From NCBI GenBank assembly GCA_958296175.1, contig OY282448.1, positions 2,604,127-2,668,126 of the forward strand: a stretch of DNA of 64,000 nt, in the 5' to 3' direction. The notes beneath the pieces were generated by a model. That model did no database searches and was not told where the DNA came from. It saw only the letters and a program-made list of their open reading frames with translations. Source of the DNA: an uncultured Chloroflexota bacterium (lineage in GTDB: Bacteria > Chloroflexota > UBA11872). Below are positions 51,231 through 61,049 of the stretch, in pieces. Position numbers and translations under genes: made by a program. Each line of letters opens with the position of its first letter. Positions within the stretch are counted from its first letter, which is position 1.

Positions 51231-51833
51231 TCATCGTGCGCCGCCGGGCTGGCGGCCGCCGCGGCCCAGGTCGCGCAGGGCGGCCGCGATGCGCGCTTCG
51301 ACGGGCAGGTCGCCGCCCACGGTTTGATTCAGCGCCACCGTCGCCTCGGCGCGCGAATAGCCCAGGCCCAACAGCGCGTCCAGCGCCTCCTGCGCGGCGG
51401 CGTCGGCCGGCGCCTGGCCGGGCGCGCGGTCTTCGGGCACCAGCTTGCCGCGCAGTTCCAGAATGATGCGGTTGGCCGTCTTGGCCCCGATGCCGGTCAC
51501 GGCGCGAAACGGCTTGGGGTCTTCCTGGTCCAGCGCCTCGAAGATGCGGCGGGCCGGATGGGTGGACAACACGCGCACGGCGGTGCGCGGGCCGACGCCG
51601 TTGACACCGAGCAGCGCCTCGAACACGCGCAGCTCTTCGGCCGTCTCGAATCCGGCCAGGAACGCGCCGTCCGTCCCCATGCGCAGCGAGGTGACGAGGT
51701 GCACGCTGGTTCCCGGCTCGGCCAGGGCGCGCGCGGGCGCCACGACGTCCAGGCCGAGGCCCGTACCGTCCACCAGCACGACCATCGACTCCTCGCGCTG
51801 CTGCGCCACCACGCCGTGCAGTTCCGCAATCAC
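51231..51833 (-). CDS. ruvA: Holliday junction-binding protein RuvA
   Basis: A 200-residue protein: N-terminal OB fold (MIAELHGVVAQQ), two helix-hairpin-helix motifs (ALLGVNGVGPRTAVRVL and AVTGIGAKTANRIILELRG) and a C-terminal domain III (EALDALLGLGYSRAEATVAL) that contacts RuvB. The GTG start overlaps the end of ruvC by 4 bases. Confidence 0.97.
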   Translation of the reverse strand: MIAELHGVVAQQREESMVVLVDGTGLGLDVVAPARALAEPGTSVHLVTSLRMGTDGAFLAGFETAEELRVFEALLGVNGVGPRTAVRVLSTHPARRIFEALDQEDPKPFRAVTGIGAKTANRIILELRGKLVPEDRAPGQAPADAAAQEALDALLGLGYSRAEATVALNQTVGGDLPVEARIAAALRDLGRGGRQPGGAR

Positions 51834-52330
51834 CGCACGCCGACCTTGCGTTCCAGCGCGCGCGTTTCGTACGAGTTGACGTGGCAGAGCGCCGCGGCCA
51901 GGGCGTCGGCGGCGTGGTCGGGGCGCGGCAGCGCCTCGAGGTCGAGCATGCGCTGCACCATGGCCTGCACGCCGGCTTTGTCGGCCGCGCCGTATCCCGC
52001 CACGGCCAGCTTGATCTCGCGCGGGGCGTATTCCTCCACGGGCACGGCGTGGTCCGCCGCCAGCAGGTGCACCACGGCGATGGCGTGCGAAACGTCGACC
52101 GCCGACGTGAGCCGGCGCGCGTAGCCCAAACGCTCGACCGCCACGGCGGTGACGGCGTGGCGCTCGAACAGCGGCTGCAGGCCGTCGCGCAGACGCGCCA
52201 GCCGCTGGCCCAGAGGCGTTCCCGCGCGCGTGGTCAGGCAGCCGTGCTCGACGTGGCGCGGCGCGCGGTCGCCAGCGACCAGGCCGAACCCCAGGCGCGC
52301 CGTGCCCGGGTCCACGCCCAGCGTCAGCAT
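51830..52330 (-). CDS. ruvC: Holliday junction resolvase RuvC
   Basis: A 166-residue endonuclease. Catalytic acids are in LTLGVDPGTARLGFG, AVAVERLGY, YAPREIKLAVAGYGAADKAGV and RPDHAADALAAALCH. ATG 52330; an in-frame GTG at 52342 adjoins the yebC stop and would add 4 residues. Order yebC-ruvC-ruvA is classical. Confidence 0.96.
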   Translation of the reverse strand: MLTLGVDPGTARLGFGLVAGDRAPRHVEHGCLTTRAGTPLGQRLARLRDGLQPLFERHAVTAVAVERLGYARRLTSAVDVSHAIAVVHLLAADHAVPVEEYAPREIKLAVAGYGAADKAGVQAMVQRMLDLEALPRPDHAADALAAALCHVNSYETRALERKVGVR

Positions 52331-52342
52331 GGGCGCGCCCAC

Positions 52343-53095
52343 TTACGACCCGACGCGCGCCAGCAGCGCGTCACTGATTTCCACGTTCGTATGCACGCGG
52401 CGCACGTCGTCCAGCTCTTCGATGGACTCGACGATTTCCAGCACGCGCGCGGCGCGGCGGTCGTCCAGCTGCATCGTGGCCGTGGGCGTCATGGTCAGTT
52501 CGGCGGATTCCACCGCGAAGCCCTGCGATTGCAGGTCGGTTTTGACCCGCGCCAGGTCGCGCGCGCCGGTGGACACGTGCACGAAGCCGTCGCTGCGCTC
52601 CACGTCCAGCGCGCCCAGGTCGATGGCGGTGAGTTCGATGTCGTCGGCGTCGTGCCCGCCGATGGGCACGTCGATTGCGCCGCGCGTCTCGAACTGCCAG
52701 GCCACGGCGCCGGCCGCCGCCAGGGTTCCGCCCAGACGGTTCAGGGCGTTCCTGACCTCGGCCACCGAGCGGTTGCGGTTGTCGGTGACCACTTCGATCA
52801 GGAGGCCGGCGCCGTCGGAGGCGTAGCCTTCGTAGACCAGCTCTTCCAGCCGGCCGCCGTCGGCGCCGCCCCCCGCACCGCGCTGGATGGCGCGGTCGAT
52901 GGTGGGTCGGGGCATGTTGGCGGCCTTGGCGCGGCCGACGGCCTGCTCCAGCCGCACGTTGGCGGACGGGTCGGGGCCGCCCTGCTGGGCCGCAATGGTC
53001 AGCTCGCGCCCCAGCTTGGTGAAGAGGCGCCCGCGCTTGGCGTCGGTTACGGCCTTCTGGCGCTTGATCTGCGCCCACTTGGAGTGGCCGGCCAT
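52343..53095 (-). CDS. yebC: YebC/PmpR-family protein
   Basis: A 250-residue protein of the YebC family, DNA-binding regulators or translation factors that resolve proline-run stalling. ATG 53095 gives the standard start AGHSKWAQIKRQKAVTDAKR. ANMPRPTIDRAIQRGAG and YEGYASDGAGLLIEVVTDNR are family signatures. First gene of yebC-ruvC-ruvA. Confidence 0.96.
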   Translation of the reverse strand: MAGHSKWAQIKRQKAVTDAKRGRLFTKLGRELTIAAQQGGPDPSANVRLEQAVGRAKAANMPRPTIDRAIQRGAGGGADGGRLEELVYEGYASDGAGLLIEVVTDNRNRSVAEVRNALNRLGGTLAAAGAVAWQFETRGAIDVPIGGHDADDIELTAIDLGALDVERSDGFVHVSTGARDLARVKTDLQSQGFAVESAELTMTPTATMQLDDRRAARVLEIVESIEELDDVRRVHTNVEISDALLARVGS

Positions 53096-53249
53096 CAGGC
53101 CCGAGGCGTATAGCGTCGCATGCAGCGACGAGTATATGACAGACCGAAGCGCCGCCGCCTGGGATGCCGGATCGGGGCGCGCCCTCGTTCCCTTTTCTCC
53201 CGATGGCGCGGGCCGGAGACCATCGGCCCGTCGGCGTTGTCCTCCGCAT

Positions 53250-53403
53250 CTGCCCTCTACCTGGAGGGAGAGGGCAGTCCGCATCTTTCCCTCTCCCTAG
53301 AGGGAGAGGGCAGGGTGAGGGGAAATGCGCGGGGGACGCGCTGCGCCACTCCGACGCGGCACCTCACCCTAACCCTCTCCCCGCGGCGCGGGGAGAGGGG
53401 AAA
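53250..53403. repeat. Three CCCTCTCCC/GGGAGAGGG palindromic repeats
   Basis: Palindromes near 53253-53275, 53288-53312 and 53371-53400 (for example CCTCTCCCTAGAGGGAGAGG), in the 614-base gene-free region upstream of yebC. The flanking CCTCACCCTAACCCTCTCC is shared with the copies at 12.8 and 59.77 kb. Confidence 0.85.
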
Positions 53404-53460
53404 GAAAGCGGCCTCACGGCCTTTGCATGCACCATGACGGCCTGCGCACGCGGGCTCGAC

Positions 53461-53670
53461 GCCGATGCGCGTGGGCCCGAGCTATGTCAGCGCTCGGCTT
53501 GGACGTGTACGACTCTCGACGCCGATGCACGTGGGCGCGCGCCCATTGCGCTGGACGGCTGGACGCCCGTCGCGCTCGACGCCGATGCACGTGGAGGCGC
53601 GGCCATTGCGCTGGACGGCTGGACGCCCGTCGCGCTCGACGCCGATGCGCGTGGGCGCGCGGCTTGTGTG
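53461..53670. repeat. 60-bp tandem repeat, four units, outer two diverged
   Basis: Units start at 53461, 53521, 53581 and 53641, each beginning GCCGATGC(A/G)CGTGG. The middle two are nearly identical over 60 bp and contain GCGCTGGACGGCTGGACGCC; the first keeps only the start and the CTCGAC end, and the last is cut short after about 30 bases. Sixty is divisible by three, so the array stays open in several frames, but no ribosome site or family supports coding. Confidence 0.85.
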
Positions 53671-53709
53671 TGCGCTTCTGCGGTGGTCTGGTCTTGCTTC
53701 GGGCGCGGG

Positions 53710-54276
53710 ATGGGTGCGCGGGGGCTTCTGATAGCATCGGGGCGCTGGCTTGGGGCTAGGGGAGCGGCGCTTCTGGACGCGGGGGGTGCCGGGCAGTTTG
53801 GCGCGGTGGCGCTGGTGGCCGTCATCTACGCCGTCATGGTGGCGGGCGCCTACAACCCTTGGGCGCGTCCGCCTCCGGGCCGCGAGCTGCAGCAGGTGCG
53901 CACGACGCTGCGCGCGCGGCTGCTGATCTACCGCTGGCCCGCGCTGTCGATCCTTGGCATCCTGATCGTGGGTCGGCTGGCGCCGGGCGCCTGGATTCCT
54001 GACGGGCTGGACCTCCTGGCGCTGCTGCTGGTGATTGGCTGGCTGCTGTTTCCGGTCAGGTATTCCTTCACCGACCAGGGGTGCGCGCTGCACTCCGGGC
54101 GGTTCTGGCCCTGGGAGGAGTTTCACACCTACCGGCGGGCCGGCAGCACCTTGCAGCTGCGCCGCATGCAGGGCCGCGACGTGTCACTGTTCTTGACCAA
54201 TCCCCAGCAGCAATCCGTCCTGCCGCTGCTGCGCCGCCACATCTCGCAGCGGGGGAGCGAGCGGCCCAGGCTCTGA
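53710..54276 (+). CDS. Small membrane protein of unknown function
   Basis: 188 residues from ATG 53710, start uncertain. Membrane segments at about 33-52 (VALVAVIYAVMVAGAY), 78-95 (LSILGILIVGRLAPGAW) and 98-115 (LLALLLVIGWLLFPV) are followed by a soluble C-terminal PH-like region (YSFTDQGCALHSGRFWPWEE, FHTYRRAGSTLQLRR, RDVSLFLTNPQQQ). It resembles DUF5673-type proteins, an assignment from pattern only. The frame stays open upstream through the 60-bp repeats, which are probably not coding. Confidence 0.65.
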   Translation: MGARGLLIASGRWLGARGAALLDAGGAGQFGAVALVAVIYAVMVAGAYNPWARPPPGRELQQVRTTLRARLLIYRWPALSILGILIVGRLAPGAWIPDGLDLLALLLVIGWLLFPVRYSFTDQGCALHSGRFWPWEEFHTYRRAGSTLQLRRMQGRDVSLFLTNPQQQSVLPLLRRHISQRGSERPRL

Positions 54277-54412
54277 GCGGCCTTCGCACAGCTCGTCATT
54301 GCGGCGAAACGCCCGCCTCTGTCTGCCCCGTAGGTGCTTCGGGGTGCTCGATGCGGGGCCGGAATCCAAGAGGCGCCCGGGAACGACGTGGGCCTGCGCC
54401 GGGGAGCGCGGC

Positions 54413-56137
54413 TCAGGCGGGGGCGGGGTGTTGGCGGGCGTACATGCCGCGGACTTCGGCCACGGTGGTGGCGTCGGCGGGGTCTTTGTCGCCGCGCACG
54501 AAGCCGATCACGCGCGGGAAGCGCAGGGCCAGGCCGGGCTCGGTCTCGGTGCGGCCGGCCACGTGCATGGGGCTGCGGGTGAGTTCGTCGGCCAGGACTT
54601 CTACCACGATCTGCGGCGCGGTCCACACGTCGGGAACCACGCCCGACTCGACGTTGGGCGGGCATTCGGGGACGGCGGCGGCGTCCAGCAGCTCGCGGAC
54701 GCGCACCCACTCGGCGTCGGAATAGCCGGTGCCGATGCGGGCGATGGACTTGAAGACCTGCGCGTCCTGGTCCCAGACGGCGCTCAGCAGCGCGCCGATG
54801 CCCCAGGCGGCGCGCTTGCCCTGGCCCCGCCAGTAGCCGATCAGCACGCAGTCGAGGGTGTCGGTCAGCGCGGAGGCGTAGCTGGCTTTGTACTTGATCC
54901 AGTTGAAGTTGCGCTGCCCGGCCTGGTAGGGAGAATCGGGGCGCTTGGCCATCACGCCTTCCAGCCCGGCGTCGACCTGCTGGGCAAAGAACGCGTCGAT
55001 GGCTTCGGGGTCGTCGGTGGTGATGCATTCCGAGACCTGCACGCCGCCGCCGGGGCCCACCAGAGCTTCCAGCCGTTCGCGCCGCGCGGTCCAGGGCAGG
55101 TCGATAACGTCCTCGCCGTCGTAGAGCAGATCGAAGGCGTGCACTTGCAAGGGGATGGCCTGGGCCTGTTCCTCGACGTTGTGGCGGCGGCGGCGCGAGG
55201 ACGTGACCTGGAAGGGCAGGAACCGTCCGGTGGCCGGGTCGACGCCCATGGCTTCGCCTTCGATGATGGCCTGCGGTTTGGCGAGCTGGGCCAGCACGGC
55301 GGCGGACACCTCGGGAAACATGCCCGACATGTCTTCGAGGTTGCGGCTGAAGACGCGCACCTGGCCGCCGTCACGATGGATCTGGACGCGGAACCCGTCC
55401 AGCTTGGGTTCCACAGCGGCCTGGCCGATCTTGTCCACGATTTCCTGGCCGCTGGACAGGCGCGCGGCCTGGGCCATGCGCACGGGGTAGCCGAGACGCA
55501 CGCGGGCCTGCAGGACGGCCTCGGCGCCGCCCTGGATATAGTCGCGCGCCACCAGGCCCAGATCGCTGGTGCGGTTGTAGGCGCGTTCGATGGCTTTGCG
55601 GTCGGCCTTTTCGCCGGTGCGCGCCACGGAGAGGGCGTCCATGAAGGTCGGGTCGCCCACGCCCAGCCGCAAGCGGCCGATGGGAATGCGGGGCAGGTAG
55701 CGGTTGGCCAGCGGGCCGAGGTCGCGCAGCAGGGCGGCAATGCCCTGAATCTTGCGTTCCTGCGAATCCGCGCCCTCGGCCGCGGCGACGCCGCGCAGAC
55801 GTTCGAACACGACGCCCACGTCGAGGTCGAGGCCGGGCGCGCGGGTCAAGCGTTCGGCGGCCAGTCCCACGTCGCCGGTGTCGCGCACCGCGGCCTGCAC
55901 CTCGTCCGGCTCGACGTCGAACGCCTGGGCCATGGCGCGCATCATCAGGCGGCTGGCCACGCCGAACTCCAGGTCCACGAACTTGGGGGCCAGGCGCCCT
56001 TGCATCAGATAGGTGATCTGGCGCGCTTCGTCGGGCGACACGCCGGCGTAGATCTCGGCCAGGATGTCGATCATGGCGTTGCGGGCGGAGGTTTCGTCGA
56101 TCCGCTGGAACACGCGCGCCAGGTCGGGGAACGTCAT
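54413..56137 (-). CDS. ATP-dependent DNA ligase (archaeal/LigB type)
   Basis: A 574-residue ligase. The N-terminal helical DNA-binding domain (DLARVFQRIDETSARNAM, ARQITYLMQGRLAP) is followed by the nucleotidyltransferase domain, with catalytic Lys in EPKLDGFRVQIHRD, and by IIEGEAMGVD. The C-terminal OB fold has GVMAKRPDS, WIKYKASY and RFPRVIGFVRGDKDP. Length and layout match archaeal Lig1 and actinobacterial LigB. The essential bacterial NAD-dependent LigA is not in the window. ATG 56137 is 3 bases after the HAD gene. Confidence 0.94.
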   Translation of the reverse strand: MTFPDLARVFQRIDETSARNAMIDILAEIYAGVSPDEARQITYLMQGRLAPKFVDLEFGVASRLMMRAMAQAFDVEPDEVQAAVRDTGDVGLAAERLTRAPGLDLDVGVVFERLRGVAAAEGADSQERKIQGIAALLRDLGPLANRYLPRIPIGRLRLGVGDPTFMDALSVARTGEKADRKAIERAYNRTSDLGLVARDYIQGGAEAVLQARVRLGYPVRMAQAARLSSGQEIVDKIGQAAVEPKLDGFRVQIHRDGGQVRVFSRNLEDMSGMFPEVSAAVLAQLAKPQAIIEGEAMGVDPATGRFLPFQVTSSRRRRHNVEEQAQAIPLQVHAFDLLYDGEDVIDLPWTARRERLEALVGPGGGVQVSECITTDDPEAIDAFFAQQVDAGLEGVMAKRPDSPYQAGQRNFNWIKYKASYASALTDTLDCVLIGYWRGQGKRAAWGIGALLSAVWDQDAQVFKSIARIGTGYSDAEWVRVRELLDAAAVPECPPNVESGVVPDVWTAPQIVVEVLADELTRSPMHVAGRTETEPGLALRFPRVIGFVRGDKDPADATTVAEVRGMYARQHPAPA

Positions 56138-56140
56138 GGG

Positions 56141-56821
56141 TCAGCGGCCGCCTGCTTCGGGGGTGAGATTGGCGCGCACCCAGGCGTGGATGCCGCGCAT
56201 GTCGGCAAAGGCATGGTAGGCGATGCCGCGCGCGCCGCAGCAGGCGGCCAAGGAGGCGCGCGCGAAGAGCAGATCGGCGCAGCTCGCCGCGGCCAGGTCG
56301 CTGTAGCCGTCCCCGGCATAGGCCGCGCGCAACCCCTGCGCCTGAACCGCGCGCACCGCGCGGGCCTTCCAGCCGCCGCGGGGGTCGTCGCCCGGGCGCT
56401 CGTGGGGAAACGCGAGCCTGATGCGGCCGTTGCGGAACTCCAAGTGGTTGGACTGCACGGGCAGGTCGGCCAGCCCCGCCGCGGCCAGCATGGGGCGCAC
56501 GTAGGCGTCGAAGCCGTCGCTGACCACGCACGGCTGGATGCCGCGCGCGCGCAGGTCGGCCACCAGGGGCGGGAAGGCCGGGTCGACGCGGTAGCGGTCG
56601 ATCAGCTCCCGAAACTGCCGCGGGCTGGCGCGGACGAGCTGGAACTGGCGGCGGGCGCGTTCGCTGGTGGGGATGCCGCCGCGGATCCAGACGTCGTCAA
56701 TCGCGCGCCACTCGGGGCTGGCGAAGGCCTCGAAGATGACGTGGCCCATGTCGTGCGGCGAGATAGTGCCGTCGAAGTCGAAGATGAAGGCCCAGGTGGT
56801 TTGCCCTTCTTTCCGGTTCAC
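56141..56821 (-). CDS. HAD-family phosphatase, MtnX/SerB-like
   Basis: A 226-residue HAD type IB hydrolase: motif I FIFDFDGTISPHD (nucleophile Asp), motif II CVVSDGFDAYV, a conserved Lys in GGWKARAVRAV and motif III YAGDGYSDLAAA. It resembles 2-hydroxy-3-keto-5-methylthiopentenyl-1-phosphate phosphatase and phosphoserine phosphatase. GTG 56821. Coupled to the DNA ligase by a 3-base gap, which suggests a nucleic-acid end-processing role, but no evidence in the protein requires that. Confidence 0.82.
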   Translation of the reverse strand: MNRKEGQTTWAFIFDFDGTISPHDMGHVIFEAFASPEWRAIDDVWIRGGIPTSERARRQFQLVRASPRQFRELIDRYRVDPAFPPLVADLRARGIQPCVVSDGFDAYVRPMLAAAGLADLPVQSNHLEFRNGRIRLAFPHERPGDDPRGGWKARAVRAVQAQGLRAAYAGDGYSDLAAASCADLLFARASLAACCGARGIAYHAFADMRGIHAWVRANLTPEAGGR

Positions 56822-56873
56822 GGCAGCCGGACACGCGGGGGCCGGGGGGCGAGCGCCGGCGGAGGTTGGCGGG

Positions 56874-59108
<2,235 letters not shown>

Positions 59109-59208
59109 GCCAGATTCTAAGCGCCGCGGCCATCCCGCGCCGCCGCGCGCTTCCCCCATCCACGCGCGGCCCGCCACAATCCGCCAGTACGCGAAACAGG
59201 GGAAGGCC

Positions 59209-59814
59209 GTGGACGAGCTGCACGTTCGCGAGGTGGACGCCTCCCGCTGGCCGGACCTGGAACGGCTGTTCGACGGGCGCGGCGGGCCCAAGAACTGCTG
59301 GTGCATGCTGTTCCGCACGGACGAGTCTGGCCGGTCGCCGCGCGGCAAAGCGGCGCGCAAGGCGGCCATGCGGCGCACGATCGAGGGCGGCGGACGGGTC
59401 GGCCTGCTGGCCTATCTGGACGGGGCGCCTGCGGCCTGGTGCTCGGTTGCGCCGCGCCCCACGCTGCGGCGGCAACGCGGCGTAGATTATTCCGACGCCG
59501 ACCCCGCGTCGGTGTGGTCGATCAGCTGCTTCTACGTGCGGCGGGCGCTGCGGCGGCAAGGGGTAATGCGGCGGCTGCTGGACGCGGCCATCGACCACGC
59601 GCGGGCCAACGGCGCAGCAGTGGTGGAGGCCTACCCGGTTGCGCCGGACTCGCCCACCTACCGCTATTGCGGCTTCGTCCCGGATTTTGCCGCGCGAGGG
59701 TTCGAGGAAGTCGGCCGCGCCGGCCTGCGCCGCCGCGTGATGCGGCTGCGGACGCCGGAAGCGCCCCCTCACCCCGACCCTCTCCCCCTCGCAGGGGGAG
59801 AGGGGGGAAGATAG
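59209..59814 (+). CDS. GNAT-family acetyltransferase with repeat-derived C-terminus
   Basis: 201 residues from GTG 59209, which has GGGGAAGG just upstream. WCMLFRTDESG near the N-terminus and the acetyl-CoA-binding ISCFYVRRALRRQGVMRRLL (motif A, RRQGV) are visible, followed by GAAVVEAYPV and SPTYRYCGFVPDFAARGFEEV. Similar to YoaP/GNAT proteins; the substrate is unknown. The last 17 residues (APPHPDPLPLAGGEGGR) are encoded by a copy of the CCCTCTCCC palindrome repeat. Confidence 0.85.
   Translation: MDELHVREVDASRWPDLERLFDGRGGPKNCWCMLFRTDESGRSPRGKAARKAAMRRTIEGGGRVGLLAYLDGAPAAWCSVAPRPTLRRQRGVDYSDADPASVWSISCFYVRRALRRQGVMRRLLDAAIDHARANGAAVVEAYPVAPDSPTYRYCGFVPDFAARGFEEVGRAGLRRRVMRLRTPEAPPHPDPLPLAGGEGGR
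59764..59812. repeat. CCCTCTCC palindromic repeat inside a coding end
   Basis: CCCCCTCACCCCGACCCTCT and the inverted CAGGGGGAGAGGGG form the same palindrome as at 12.8 and 53.3 kb. Here it supplies the final codons and nearly the stop of the GNAT gene, suggesting it inserted at the 3' end. Confidence 0.85.
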
Positions 59815-59854
59815 AGCGGCTGCAGCGGGCGCACGAACGCCGTGCGCCTCTGCC

Positions 59855-60049
59855 TCATGCCCCGGCGTCAAGCACTCCCTGATGCTTCAGACGGGCGATC
59901 AGCATCTCCTGCGTATCTGCGCCCTTCGTCGAGTTGCACGCGCCGCAGAGCAGCTGAAGGTTGTCCAGGTGGCCGCTGACGCCCGGTGACGCGGAGAACG
60001 CGCGGCGCTTTCTTGCAGGGACACTAGAGGGTTTGTGGCTCCCTGCCTA
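59855..60049 (-). pseudogene. HNH endonuclease C-terminal remnant
   Basis: The leftward strand encodes, from an in-frame stop near 60050, about 64 codons ending at the TGA at 59855-59857. GHLDNLQLLCGACNSTKGAD is a typical HNH C-terminal half (second metal-binding His/Asn and the CxxC pair), followed by TQEMLIARLKHQGVLD. The N-terminal half with the catalytic His is replaced by unrelated residues and there is no start codon with a ribosome site. In related proteins such an HNH ends a DNA methyltransferase or stands alone. It marks the left end of the cassette-like region. A GCAGGGA/TCCCTGC inverted repeat (60014-60052) sits at the junction. Confidence 0.7.
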
Positions 60050-60062
60050 CGCCTCAAACGCT

Positions 60063-60380
60063 TTACTTTCCGTCACCTCGACCTTCCCGCCTAGATGGGG
60101 CCCCACCTGTCGCCCACGCCTCACGAACACCACCAGGGCGAGGCTTACTACATAAACGGTAGATAGGAGCAGTTACCACAGCCGCAAGAAAAGTCCCAGA
60201 AACAGCCCCTAACAGGACCGTGGACATCCTGCAATGCCGCCAAGTCTCTGACGGATCATCTTCGTTTAGTCTTGTCATTGCGTCCATGCAAACTCTGAAC
60301 GTGTATACACCACCACCGGTCCACAGAGCCGTCATGTTTACAATCGCAGCCATACCCAGAGCATATTCAGACCAAGTCAT
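60063..60380 (-). CDS. Small two-helix membrane protein, first in cassette-like region
   Basis: 105 residues from ATG 60380, with a GGAGGT ribosome site in the preceding repeat leader. Two membrane helices (about residues 5-25, YALGMAAIVNMTALWTGGGV; and 50-72, VLLGAVSGTFLAAVVTAPIY) are joined by an acidic loop. The C-terminal 25 residues are basic and Gly-rich. No family is recognised. Base composition is lower in GC than the chromosome to its left. Confidence 0.65.
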   Translation of the reverse strand: MTWSEYALGMAAIVNMTALWTGGGVYTFRVCMDAMTRLNEDDPSETWRHCRMSTVLLGAVSGTFLAAVVTAPIYRLCSKPRPGGVREAWATGGAPSRREGRGDGK

Positions 60381-60385
60381 CCAAT

Positions 60386-60484
60386 CACCTCCAACTCACT
60401 CAATACGTGGCAATTTTACCACAAGACCGCGACCGCGCGGCCGGCTCCCCGCCCAGGGCATATCTGCCCTGGGCGGGGATAGGA
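60386..60484 (-). repeat. Fifth cassette element: outer stem kept, inner arm replaced
   Basis: On the leftward strand: TCCCCGC, an 8-bp arm CCAGGGCA with loop GATA, and GCGGGGA, together a nearly continuous hairpin at 60447-60478. GCCG and a CCGCG-CGGT-CGCGG hairpin follow, then the leader GTTGGAGGTGATTGGATG. The outer 7-bp stem, the GCCG after it and the ribosome-site leader match the tRNA-like element at 62552-62639, but the T-arm is gone. It may also act as a terminator of the gene at 60493. Confidence 0.7.
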
Positions 60485-60492
60485 GGACTAGG

Positions 60493-60942
60493 CTACGAAG
60501 TGATAGCCCACGCTACAGTCACGACCGCGGTCAAAGCAGACGCAACTGATGCGATTTCAAGGGTGCTGACATAGTAGCCGAGCACCTGACTCCATTTGCT
60601 GACGTACATTCTGTCATAGCGATACGCCCTCGGGAGTTTGGCTAAGCCCGGCCCCAACCGTTCTCCGACGTGGATCGCGTACCCCGTGAACAGCGCCTTT
60701 TGCGGCATTCGGTAGATGAGCCCCAGGAATGGGATTACCGCGCAAGCAAGCGCTATCCACACAAGGCTATCGTACGGGTAGGACACTTCGGTGTAGACGG
60801 CGGGAAGAACCAGTCCGCCCGTAGTAACGCCGGCACTCCACTTGAAGAGTCGAATTGACCCCTCCCGCTCGCGATCGTCTATCTCCTCCTTCAGAGCCTC
60901 TTTCTGGAGTCTCTGGATGGCCCTCGTGTCGCCTTGATTCAC
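60493..60942 (-). CDS. Small membrane protein of the cassette-like region
   Basis: 149 residues from GTG 60942 (GTG at 60945 and 60957 also in frame; GGAGGT lies best for 60942). A charged helical N-terminus (QRLQKEALKEEIDDREREG) is followed by two helices at about 33-75 (VTTGGLVLPAVYTEV, LVWIALACAVIPFLGLIY) and a last one near the C-terminus (VASALTAVVTVAWAI). No family recognised. The element at 60946-61031 precedes it. Confidence 0.68.
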   Translation of the reverse strand: MNQGDTRAIQRLQKEALKEEIDDREREGSIRLFKWSAGVTTGGLVLPAVYTEVSYPYDSLVWIALACAVIPFLGLIYRMPQKALFTGYAIHVGERLGPGLAKLPRAYRYDRMYVSKWSQVLGYYVSTLEIASVASALTAVVTVAWAITS

Positions 60943-60945
60943 CAC

Positions 60946-61031
60946 ATTCACCTCCACTCAATCAGCGCGGCAAACTCGCCGCTCCGTGCCCCGCCACGGA
61001 CTCGAACCGCAGTGCACGCCTTGTGCGGGGC
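60946..61031 (-). repeat. tRNA-like cassette element, copy A
   Basis: Leftward strand: acceptor-like GCCCCGC (61031-61025), 13-base link ACAAGGCGTGCAC, T-arm TGCGG-TTCGAGT-CCGTG, acceptor-like GCGGGGC (60994-60988), then hairpin GCGGC-GAGTTT-GCCGC (60982-60967) and a GGAGGT ribosome site for the gene at 60493. It starts 19 bases after the preceding gene's stop. No D-arm or anticodon arm. Confidence 0.8.
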
Positions 61032-61049
61032 TGTGGTCTATCACAGCGG

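Noticed and set aside
53164..53709. Extending the membrane-protein gene upstream through the 60-bp repeats
   Set aside because: That stretch is made of intergenic palindromes and tandem repeats and has no ribosome site; ATG 53710 was preferred, with modest confidence.
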